A stretch of 5,217 nt of DNA, taken from positions 1 to 5,217 of the forward strand of contig DAOWJG010000211.1 in assembly GCA_030640485.1 (NCBI GenBank). The letters are read 5' to 3'. A program made the position numbers and the translations under genes. The stretch comes from Dehalococcoidales bacterium (GTDB lineage: Bacteria > Chloroflexota > Dehalococcoidia > Dehalococcoidales > UBA5760). A model generated the notes under the pieces. That model was not told the DNA's origin, searched no databases, and saw only the letters and a list, made by a program, of their open reading frames with translations. The first letter of the stretch is position 1. Each line of letters starts with the position of its first letter. Shown piece after piece: positions 1 through 5,217 of this stretch.

Positions 1-13
1 ATTTTGTGCAGTT

Positions 14-37
14 TCTTTGTCTACTGATTGACAAAGA
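14..37. repeat. Perfect inverted repeat over the -35 box, candidate operator
   Basis: The arms TCTTTGTC (14-21) and GACAAAGA (30-37) are exact reverse complements of 8 bp, separated by 8 bp (tactgatt). The right arm contains most of the -35 hexamer (28-33). No T-run follows, so it does not look like an intrinsic terminator for a gene to the left. Because it lies upstream of the predicted transcription start, it would act as a DNA site rather than an RNA hairpin in the cassette transcript. Autorepression by a cassette product is possible but unproven; neither product has an obvious DNA-binding domain. Confidence 0.5.
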
Positions 38-56
38 CCTAAAACATGGGTAAAAT
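28..56 (+). promoter_or_regulatory. Sigma-70-type promoter for the PIN-GNAT-ASCH / ASCH gene pair
   Basis: A perfect -35 hexamer TTGACA lies at 28-33. After a 17-bp spacer, a 5-of-6 -10 hexamer TAAAAT lies at 51-56. Spacing and orientation are optimal for a housekeeping sigma factor, and transcription would be expected to start near position 63, giving a short leader of about 27 nt before the GTG start at 90. The -35 element falls inside the right arm of an inverted repeat (14-37), so the promoter could be repressed by a dimeric protein bound there. The call rests on consensus matching alone. Confidence 0.72.
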
Positions 57-80
57 ACACAGCAAATTGCGGGCGCAGTT

Positions 81-92
81 GGAAAGCCTGTG
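81..92 (+). promoter_or_regulatory. Ribosome binding site and GTG start of the PIN-GNAT-ASCH gene
   Basis: GGAAAG at 81-86 is a recognisable Shine-Dalgarno element, though only 3 nt from the GTG at 90-92. That spacing is shorter than usual and may lower translation. The frame has a stop at 51-53 and no ATG or TTG between that stop and the GTG, so GTG is the best start. The protein then begins MKILLDTN, which is how PIN domains normally begin. Confidence 0.6.
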
Positions 93-1601
93 AAGATTCT
101 ACTAGATACTAATATTATTATCCACAGAGAAGCCGCTAACGTAGTCGATGAAGATATCGGCATATTATTTAGGTGGCTCGATAATCTCCACTATACCAAA
201 TGTATCCACTCCGTAACAGCAGAAGAGTTTGAAAAACATGAGGATCCTAAAGTTCGTAAGTCCTTCCGAGTCAAACTGGCTAGCTACAATATTCTCAAAA
301 CAAAAGCTCAGATGGCGGATGCGGTTCGCCAGATTTCGGAGAGGCTGGACAAGAACGATAATGATATAAACGACACACTCATTATCAATGAGCTATACAG
401 TGGGAGAGTTGATGCATTAATTACCGAGGACAAGAAGCTTCTTGATAAAGCATCCTTGCTAAGCATCTCAGACCGGGTCTACACGATAGACGCCTTCTTG
501 GAGAAGGTAACAGCGGAGAATCCCGGACTAGCAGACTATAAGGTGCTCTCGGTCCAGAAAGAATATTTCGGCAATCTCGACCTCGCTGATGAATTCTTCG
601 CATCCTTTAAGGAAGACTATCCTGGCTACGAAAAATGGTTCAATCGGAAGGCAGATGAAATAGTTTATGTATGTCTTTCCGAAGGCAAGCCCATCGCTCT
701 TCTTTACCTTAAACCAGAAGGTGAGAACGAAGACTATTCAGACATAGACCCCCCTCTGCCAAAAAGGAAGCGTCTGAAAATCGGTACCTTCAAAGTGGCA
801 CTGAATGGCTTTCGGCTAGGAGAAAGATTCCTCAAGATCGTTTTTGATAATGCCCTTCGTTTCAAGGTAGCCGAGATATATGTCACGATCTTCCACAAGC
901 GGATTGAGCAGCAGAGGCTTATAAATCTACTTGAGGAGTATGGTTTCAATTTTCACGGCTTAAAGAGAGACCCAAGAGGTAACGAGCTTGTCTATACTCG
1001 ATCTTTTGCTAGAGTAGCTGATCGCCTGTCCCCTAAGATGACGTATCCTTTCTTTTCCACAGAGGGGCGTATTTTCATCGTGTCGATACGTCCAGAGTAC
1101 CATACTGAACTGTTTCCAGATTTTATCCTGCGAACGGAGTCACCGATGGATTTCGTGGAAAACGAGCCACACAGAAATGCAATAAGTAAAGTCTACATTT
1201 CACGATCAATCGAGAGGAACATAAAATCGGGAGATGTAATCGTTTTTTACCGCACTGGCGGATACTATAAGAGTGTTGTAACAACCTTTGGCGTGGCCGA
1301 GAATGTAATTGATAACATACCAACTGAACAAGATTTCATTCGACTCTGTAGAAAAAGAAGTGTATTCACCGATGAGGAACTGTCAAAGCAGTGGAACCTC
1401 TACACAACAATCCGACCATTTATAGTTAATTTCCTGTATGTCTACTCGTTTCCGAAGCGCATTAATCTACAAAGATTGATTGAGATTGGTGTCATACCTA
1501 GCGTGAATGACGCACCCAGAGGCTTCACACAAATCAGCGTAAAGAACTTAAGGGATATATTAAGAGAGTGCCAGGTAGATGAGAGTATTGTTGTCGATTA
1601 A
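90..1601 (+). CDS. PIN-domain / GNAT-fold / ASCH (PUA-like) three-domain protein
   Basis: This 503-aa protein seems to join three folds. Residues 1-140 form a PIN-type Mg-dependent RNase domain. It opens with LLDTN (D6) and continues with E45/E46, D95 and the strand LITED (D114), giving the usual four-acid set. Residues about 155-305 resemble a GNAT acetyltransferase, with strand IVYVCLSEGKPIALLYL at 191-207 and LGERFLK (243-249) where the acetyl-CoA-binding turn sits. IYVTIF and LLEEYGF follow. The RxxGxG/A motif is degenerate, so catalysis is uncertain. An acidic-then-basic insert (211-230) interrupts this domain. Residues about 325-490 form a PUA-like domain of ASCH type: VSIRPEYHTELF (331-342) and later blocks match the next gene's product, but the GxKxxExR signature is missing. 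No signal peptide or membrane segment is seen, so it should be cytoplasmic. It starts with GTG, overlaps the ASCH gene by 23 nt, and has lower G+C than ftsK. An RNA-targeting toxin or defence effector is plausible; the substrate is unknown. Confidence 0.92.
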   Translation: MKILLDTNIIIHREAANVVDEDIGILFRWLDNLHYTKCIHSVTAEEFEKHEDPKVRKSFRVKLASYNILKTKAQMADAVRQISERLDKNDNDINDTLIINELYSGRVDALITEDKKLLDKASLLSISDRVYTIDAFLEKVTAENPGLADYKVLSVQKEYFGNLDLADEFFASFKEDYPGYEKWFNRKADEIVYVCLSEGKPIALLYLKPEGENEDYSDIDPPLPKRKRLKIGTFKVALNGFRLGERFLKIVFDNALRFKVAEIYVTIFHKRIEQQRLINLLEEYGFNFHGLKRDPRGNELVYTRSFARVADRLSPKMTYPFFSTEGRIFIVSIRPEYHTELFPDFILRTESPMDFVENEPHRNAISKVYISRSIERNIKSGDVIVFYRTGGYYKSVVTTFGVAENVIDNIPTEQDFIRLCRKRSVFTDEELSKQWNLYTTIRPFIVNFLYVYSFPKRINLQRLIEIGVIPSVNDAPRGFTQISVKNLRDILRECQVDESIVVD

Positions 1602-1947
1602 ACCGGAATTCGCATTAAAGATATTTGACGGTTCAAAAAGGTATGAATACCGTCGTGCCATCTTTAAGAAGCCTGAGGTGAGCGAAGTAATTGTTTATGC
1701 ATCTAATCCAATTAAACGAGTAATCGGGGAGTTTAAGATTGGGGAAATACTCCACGATGAGCCACAAGTGCTTTGGGAGAAAACCAGAGATCATGCTGGG
1801 ATAACGAAGAAGAAATTTCTGGAGTATTTTGGGGAACGAACGAAAGGCTATGCCATAAAGATTGATGAAACAAGGATGTATAGCACCCCCATATCCCTCA
1901 AGGAACTAATGGTGCTCTGCCCCCCGCAGTCCTTCATGTATTTGTGA
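1579..1947 (+). CDS. Stand-alone ASCH-domain protein
   Basis: This 122-aa protein is essentially one ASCH domain, a PUA-like RNA-binding or nucleotide-handling fold. It begins LLSIKPEFALKIFDG and carries the GxKxxExR signature as G18, K20, E23 and R25. A second strand region follows (YASNPIKRVIGEF, 40-52), and it closes with PPQSFMYL, typical of the family, so the gene looks complete. ASCH relatives include the E. coli acetylcytidine amidohydrolase YqfB and a reported Zymomonas ribonuclease; which activity applies here, if any, cannot be read from sequence. The ATG lies inside the preceding gene, 23 nt before its stop. Only weak Shine-Dalgarno candidates precede it (GAGAG at 1564-1568; AGG at 1573-1575), so translational coupling is likely. 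A 60-base sample (1681-1740) is about 33% G+C, the lowest I counted. Antitoxin, RNA sensor or second enzyme of the module are all possible roles. Confidence 0.9.
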   Translation: MRVLLSIKPEFALKIFDGSKRYEYRRAIFKKPEVSEVIVYASNPIKRVIGEFKIGEILHDEPQVLWEKTRDHAGITKKKFLEYFGERTKGYAIKIDETRMYSTPISLKELMVLCPPQSFMYL

Positions 1948-1967
1948 AAGCCATCGGTGCACTCCTT
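1934..1967 (-). pseudogene. Orphan Shine-Dalgarno plus ATG after ftsK, possible 5' stub of a lost gene
   Basis: On the minus strand, immediately after the ftsK stop, AAGGAG (plus-strand 1962-1967) is followed by a 7-nt spacer and an ATG (1952-1954). This is an ideal translation start, better than those of the cassette genes. The frame reads only MAFTNT before a TGA at 1934-1936, inside the end of the convergent ASCH gene. The simplest reading is that a third gene of the rnj-ftsK operon once started here and its body was replaced when the cassette arrived, leaving a breakpoint around 1938-1952. A chance SD-ATG pair in purine-rich sequence is the alternative. Confidence 0.3.
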
Positions 1968-1971
1968 TCAC
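1944..1971. repeat. Inverted repeat spanning both convergent stop codons
   Basis: GTGAAAG (1944-1950) and CTTTCAC (1965-1971) are exact 7-bp inverted arms with a 14-nt loop. The stop codon of the ASCH gene lies in the left arm and the ftsK stop in the right. It could form a weak hairpin in transcripts from either direction, but neither side has a following U-run, so it is not a convincing intrinsic terminator. Its position in the 20-bp gap between convergent genes is the main reason to record it. Confidence 0.3.
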
Positions 1972-4169
1972 TCCTCCCTCTCCTCCTCAAGCTGTTCCAT
2001 GATGCGAGCCGCCCGGGGGTAGCCGATGCGTAGCTTGCGTTGCAGGAAAGATGTCGAGATGTGCTTGTGTTCGCTTAATAGTTGCCTGGCGGTGTCCAGT
2101 AGGGGGTCCTGGGGGAAGGCTCCCCTGGCGCCGGTAGCTGAGGGTAGGGTAAGCCCCTCAATCCGGAGAGAGGGCGTCTCTTCCTTCACCTGACTCCCCC
2201 AGAAGTAGACTAGCCTCTCGGTCTCGGCATCAGAGACATAGGACCCCTGGAGGCGCTTGGGTTTAGCCGCCTCAGTGGGCATATAGAGCATGTCGCCTCT
2301 ACCCAGTAGCTTTTCGGCACCGCCGATGTCGAGGATAGTGCGTGAGTCTACCTGAGAAGTAACGGCAAAGCTAATGCGGGTCGGAAAGTTAGCCTTGATT
2401 AGGCCGGTGACCACATCTACCGATGGGCGCTGAGTAGCCACAATGAGGTGAATACCGGTGGCTCGGGCCAGTTGCGCCAGTCGGCAGAGGATATGCTCAA
2501 CTTCATCAAAGCCGGCCATCATCAGGTCAGCTAGCTCATCGATGACTAGTATTAGGTAGGGAAGCTTCTCATCCCCCGCCTTGCTTCTGTTGTAGGTCTC
2601 AATGTTGCGGGCGCCACTAGCCGCCAGTTTTTGATACCGCTTGTCGATCTCCTGATTAAGCCCGCGTAGGGTGACCAGGGCTTTATTGGTATCAACGATA
2701 ACTGGTACTGCCAGGTGGGGTATGCTGTTAAACGGGGTGAGTTCAACCCGCTTGGGGTCAACCATAATGAAGCGGACACTGTTAGGTGAGTTATGCAACA
2801 GGAGGCAGCAGATAGTGGAGTTTAAGCAGACAGTCTTGCCGCTGCCAGTGGCCCCGGCGATAAGCAGGTGCGGCATTCTAGTTAGGTCAGCCACTACGGC
2901 TTCCCCACCGGCTCCCTTCCCCAGCGCCAGGGCGAGTCGGGACTTAGGCACGAGCTTTTGAAAAGCACTGGTCTCGATTACTCCGCGAAGGTTAACCATG
3001 CCCAGAGTGGTATTGGGTACTTCAATGCCGACTACCGGTTTACCAGGCACCGGGGCTTCAATCCTGATACTGGGGGCTGCCAGAGCCAGTGTCAGGTCGT
3101 TAGCCAGGGAGGTGATTCTATCTACCTTGACCCGGGTCTTGGCTACCTCTTCCAGTCTTATGGTGATATTACCGTCTTTATCCCGTTCCCTTATCTCCTT
3201 CATCTTTCTATCCCACCCTGGTTCTACACCGAACTGGGTAACGGTTGGTCCGGCGTTTATCTGAACTACCTTAGCCTCAACACCGTAGCTGGCGAGAGCC
3301 TCCTCAATAAGGCGGGCTCTCTGTATATTATCAGCCTGACCAAATTCAATCTCCTGAGCCCTATCCAGGATGTCAATTGGCGGTAGTCGCCAACCATTAT
3401 CAGTAACCAATGATGGCGATTCACCATATTTCCTCCACACTTCCTGAGCTACCTGTCGTAGTTCTTCCTGTGTGGGGGTGGGTGCCGGTGGTGTGGTTAT
3501 AGTTTGTCTTTCGGTTGATACCGGCAGGGGGAGGGGGGTTGTGGTAGTTGGGGGGGGTGTCGGCTCCGGTTGGGGGGCTGGAGTTATGGTAATCGGGGGG
3601 GGTATCGGAATCTGCTGGATGGTTGGTTGAGGAGTCGGTCGCCTCTGAAACTGACTGTGTAGCCAAGAAGATGCCTTCCTACCGGCGCGAGCAAAAACTC
3701 CAGGAGCTACCAGAGTAATGCCGGCCAGAATTAAACCTATTATCCTGGGAATGCCGATGAAACTTGACTCCGGGAAGCCAATGAGGTATTGACCGATACT
3801 ACCCCCCAGGCCGAAATAGGCCATTATCCCCCAGATGACCATGGTGAAGGCGATACCGCCCCACCATTGGCGGAAGCGAACCGTTAGTGGGGTGCTCTTT
3901 CGTAGCCATAGCGCCACACTCAGGCTAACGAGAGCGATGATGAGCAGGAGCAGTCCCCAGCCAAATAGCCTCAGGGTTTCATCTCTAATACTGGCTGCCC
4001 ATGAAGTTATGTTGGGCCACTGCCAGGCTAATAACCCGACAATAATGGCTATTACCGTAATCCGCCATGCCACTCGCCAGCCGGGGAAGTGGAAGAGTCC
4101 GCCCTCTGACTTCCTTCCCGTGGCTTTTCCTCTGGGTTTATTGGTGGCCTTGGCTTTTCTCTTAGCCAT
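1968..4169 (-). CDS. ftsK: DNA translocase FtsK/SpoIIIE
   Basis: This septum-associated ATPase pumps chromosomal DNA during segregation and division. The 733-aa protein, close in size to SpoIIIE, has a basic N-terminus (1-20) and four predicted membrane segments (about 33-51, 69-89, 104-124, 140-160). A Pro/Thr-rich linker follows at about 178-234, then the alpha region (about 235-395, ending near IEVPN at 382-386). The RecA-like motor has Walker A GATGSGKT (439-446, K445), MVDPKRVEL (469-477), Walker B LVIDELADLM (541-550) and ATQRPSVDVVTGLIKANFP (578-596). GRGDMLYMP (623-631) is the conserved late motor motif. The C-terminal gamma winged helix begins near 688 and carries LRIGYPRAARIMEQLEEE, but stops six codons into an all-charged tail. 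The usual wing segment of the family (a GIVGP...GSKPREV-like stretch) is absent. The start ATG is preceded by GAGGG with 5-nt spacing (4175-4179). It lies 30 bp downstream of rnj in the same direction, and I see no promoter between them, so co-transcription is likely. Confidence 0.98.
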   Translation of the reverse strand: MAKRKAKATNKPRGKATGRKSEGGLFHFPGWRVAWRITVIAIIVGLLAWQWPNITSWAASIRDETLRLFGWGLLLLIIALVSLSVALWLRKSTPLTVRFRQWWGGIAFTMVIWGIMAYFGLGGSIGQYLIGFPESSFIGIPRIIGLILAGITLVAPGVFARAGRKASSWLHSQFQRRPTPQPTIQQIPIPPPITITPAPQPEPTPPPTTTTPLPLPVSTERQTITTPPAPTPTQEELRQVAQEVWRKYGESPSLVTDNGWRLPPIDILDRAQEIEFGQADNIQRARLIEEALASYGVEAKVVQINAGPTVTQFGVEPGWDRKMKEIRERDKDGNITIRLEEVAKTRVKVDRITSLANDLTLALAAPSIRIEAPVPGKPVVGIEVPNTTLGMVNLRGVIETSAFQKLVPKSRLALALGKGAGGEAVVADLTRMPHLLIAGATGSGKTVCLNSTICCLLLHNSPNSVRFIMVDPKRVELTPFNSIPHLAVPVIVDTNKALVTLRGLNQEIDKRYQKLAASGARNIETYNRSKAGDEKLPYLILVIDELADLMMAGFDEVEHILCRLAQLARATGIHLIVATQRPSVDVVTGLIKANFPTRISFAVTSQVDSRTILDIGGAEKLLGRGDMLYMPTEAAKPKRLQGSYVSDAETERLVYFWGSQVKEETPSLRIEGLTLPSATGARGAFPQDPLLDTARQLLSEHKHISTSFLQRKLRIGYPRAARIMEQLEEEREE
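3527..3602 (+). repeat. G-run cluster in the ftsK linker region, potential G-quadruplex / slippage tract
   Basis: The plus strand, which is the template strand for ftsK, carries five guanine runs within 76 bp: G5 (3527-3531), G6 (3533-3538), G8 (3550-3557), G6 (3572-3577) and G8 (3595-3602). On the coding strand these are C-runs that encode the Pro/Thr-rich linker between the membrane part and the motor. Loop lengths are uneven (1, 11, 14 and 17 nt), so quadruplex formation is possible but not ideal. The two 8-base homopolymers are sites where replication slippage or sequencing error would shift the frame ahead of the motor; here the frame is intact. Confidence 0.55.
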
Positions 4170-4199
4170 ATAATCCCTCGGTAAAAAGATACTTGTGCG
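4170..4199 (-). promoter_or_regulatory. rnj-ftsK intergenic spacer with the ftsK ribosome binding site
   Basis: The 30-bp gap between the rnj stop codon and the ftsK ATG holds a GAGGG Shine-Dalgarno element at 4175-4179, 5 nt from the start codon. No -35/-10 pair and no terminator hairpin are visible, which supports one transcript reading rnj then ftsK. A short T-run (ctttttac on the minus strand) is not preceded by a stem. Confidence 0.65.
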
Positions 4200-5217
4200 C
4201 TACACCTTTACCATAAAGGGAAGTATCATCGGTCGGCGCTTGGTCTGCTCATAGTAAAATCTATTTAGGACATCCCTGACCTTGATATTGACCAGGCTCC
4301 ACTCTGCCGGGCGGGTACCACTATGGTCCAGGGTGTGGGCTACCAGGTCACGGCTCTCCTCCAGCATGTCTTTGGATTCTCGGGTGTCAACAAAACCTCG
4401 GGAGACAATGTCGGGGCGGCCCATTAGTTTACCCGTCTGCTTGTTAACCGTGATAATGACGACGACCATGCCGTCTCGTGACAGCATTCGCCTATTGCGG
4501 AGAACAACGCTACCAATGTCGCCGACACTTAGGCCATCTACATACACATTGCCCGAGGAAATCTTACCGGTTATCTTGCCGGCCTGGGGGTTAAGCTCAA
4601 GGATGTCACCGTCTTCCAGGACAAAGATATTCTCCTGGGGGATGCCGACCGATTGGGCCAGTTTGGAGTGAAGGCTTAGGTGGCGGTATTCACCATGAAT
4701 GGGCATAAAAAACTTGGGTTTAACCAGATTTAGAAGTAGTTTTAGTTCTTCCTGACTGGCATGCCCGTGGACATGAACCTGGGCCAGTTTACTGTATAGT
4801 ACCTGAGCCCCTTGCTTGAATAGATTATCTATCGTTCTATTGATTAGCGCCTCGTTGCCGGGAACCGGGGTTGCGGAAATAACCACGGTATCACCACGGA
4901 GGATATGAAGCTGGCGGTGGTCTCGGTTAGCCATACGAACCAGGGCTGAGGTAGGTTCTCCCTGACTTCCGGTAGTGGCAAAAACAATCTTATGGCGCGG
5001 CATACCTTTGAGTTCATCAAGCCGAGCCAGTACTCCCTCAGGGTCATTAAGGTAGCCCAGCTTCAGTGCTATTTGTGTTGTGTTACTCATACTCCGTCCG
5101 ACGATAAAGACACGGCGCTGGTGTTTGGCGGCTGAATCAATAACCTGCTGAATACGGGAGATTAGTGAGGAAAAGGTAGTTATTATCACCCTTCCTGGCG
5201 CATCAGCCATAATGTGG
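4200..5217 (-). CDS. rnj: Ribonuclease J, C-terminal part (5' end outside window)
   Basis: RNase J is a metallo-beta-lactamase/beta-CASP enzyme with 5'-3' exonuclease and endonuclease activity in RNA decay and rRNA maturation. The reading frame is open through the right edge (codons for H and I precede the first in-window Met), so the Met at 5208-5210 is internal and the catalytic HxHxDH metal-binding half lies outside. Numbered from that Met, visible landmarks are VGRSM (37-41, beta-CASP) and ATTGSQGEPTSALVRMA (78-94). ISATPVPGNE (111-120) and HVHGHASQEEL (146-156) follow. PIHGEYRH (170-177) supplies the last metal-site histidine, H172. The C-terminal domain runs from about 195 (VLEDGDILEL, then DIGSVVLRNRRMLSRDGMVV) to the end at MVKV. 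About 340 of a usual 550 or so residues are present. The stop is TAG, and ftsK follows 30 bp downstream. Proximity of rnj and ftsK is also known in Actinobacteria, so the pairing is not unusual. Confidence 0.97.
   Translation of the reverse strand, partial: HIMADAPGRVIITTFSSLISRIQQVIDSAAKHQRRVFIVGRSMSNTTQIALKLGYLNDPEGVLARLDELKGMPRHKIVFATTGSQGEPTSALVRMANRDHRQLHILRGDTVVISATPVPGNEALINRTIDNLFKQGAQVLYSKLAQVHVHGHASQEELKLLLNLVKPKFFMPIHGEYRHLSLHSKLAQSVGIPQENIFVLEDGDILELNPQAGKITGKISSGNVYVDGLSVGDIGSVVLRNRRMLSRDGMVVVIITVNKQTGKLMGRPDIVSRGFVDTRESKDMLEESRDLVAHTLDHSGTRPAEWSLVNIKVRDVLNRFYYEQTKRRPMILPFMVKV

Noticed and set aside
46..93. A 15-codon ATG frame (MGKIHSKL...) whose TGA overlaps the GTG start of the PIN gene as GTGA, as in a leader peptide or small antitoxin.
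   Set aside because: Its ATG lies inside the spacer of the predicted promoter, upstream of the expected transcript start, and has no Shine-Dalgarno element. It would be translated only if transcription came from further left.
759..779. PKRKRLK in the fusion protein resembles a nuclear localisation signal.
   Set aside because: All other evidence is bacterial (operon layout, Shine-Dalgarno sites, FtsK, RNase J). It is better read as a basic patch that may touch nucleic acid.
1882..1916. AGCACC / GGTGCT inverted repeat near the end of the ASCH gene, considered as a terminator.
   Set aside because: The stem is only 6 bp with a 23-nt loop, it lies within coding sequence, and no T-run follows.
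2671..4173. Several long open frames on the plus strand opposite ftsK (e.g. 2671-2961, 2958-3386, 3835-4173).
   Set aside because: They show no recognisable domain or plausible protein composition and lie opposite highly conserved FtsK motor and membrane codons. They are antisense shadows of a G+C-rich gene.
4282..4671. Open frame on the plus strand opposite rnj.
   Set aside because: Its composition is Ser/Arg/Leu/Thr-rich and low in complexity, and it mirrors conserved RNase J codons. There is no supporting start signal.
5208..5210. The Met at the right edge as a true start of a short beta-CASP protein.
   Set aside because: The frame stays open to the window edge, and the first residues align with the interior of RNase J just before the conserved VGRSM motif. 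The gene is simply cut by the window.

Overview
The window holds four genes in two convergent blocks. The minus-strand block is housekeeping: the 3' part of a ribonuclease J gene (rnj, running off the right edge), then after 30 bp a complete FtsK/SpoIIIE-type DNA translocase. Both read as bacterial. The rnj-ftsK pair, the SpoIIIE-sized translocase and the protein style fit a Chloroflexota/Dehalococcoidia-like bacterium, but that assignment is an impression from the protein sequence and only moderately supported; no rRNA or tRNA is present to anchor it.

The plus-strand block (about 1-1950) looks like an accessory cassette. It has its own near-consensus promoter (TTGACA, 17 bp, TAAAAT at 28-56) overlapped by a perfect 8-bp inverted repeat, then two overlapping genes. 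The first encodes a 503-aa PIN nuclease-GNAT acetyltransferase-ASCH/PUA-like fusion. The second encodes a 122-aa stand-alone ASCH protein and starts 23 nt before the first gene ends. Base composition differs: hand counts of 60-base samples give about 33-47% G+C in the cassette and about 47-70% in the rnj-ftsK block.

The most interesting content is this cassette. One polypeptide combines an RNase-type fold, an acetyltransferase fold and an RNA-binding-type fold, and its neighbour is a second ASCH domain that appears paralogous to the fusion protein's C-terminus. This suggests an RNA-targeting toxin-antitoxin, stress or defence module; that function is inference. The cassette abuts the end of ftsK. 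There, a strong orphan Shine-Dalgarno plus ATG on the minus strand opens only a six-codon frame, as if a gene that once followed ftsK had been cut away by the cassette's arrival.

Layout: 1-89 promoter and operator-like region; 90-1601 PIN-GNAT-ASCH (+); 1579-1947 ASCH (+); 1948-1967 convergent junction; 1968-4169 ftsK (-); 4170-4199 intergenic with the ftsK ribosome binding site; 4200-5217 rnj, 5' truncated by the window (-). No gene-free stretch exceeds 100 bases. No CRISPR array, insertion sequence, tRNA or rRNA was seen.
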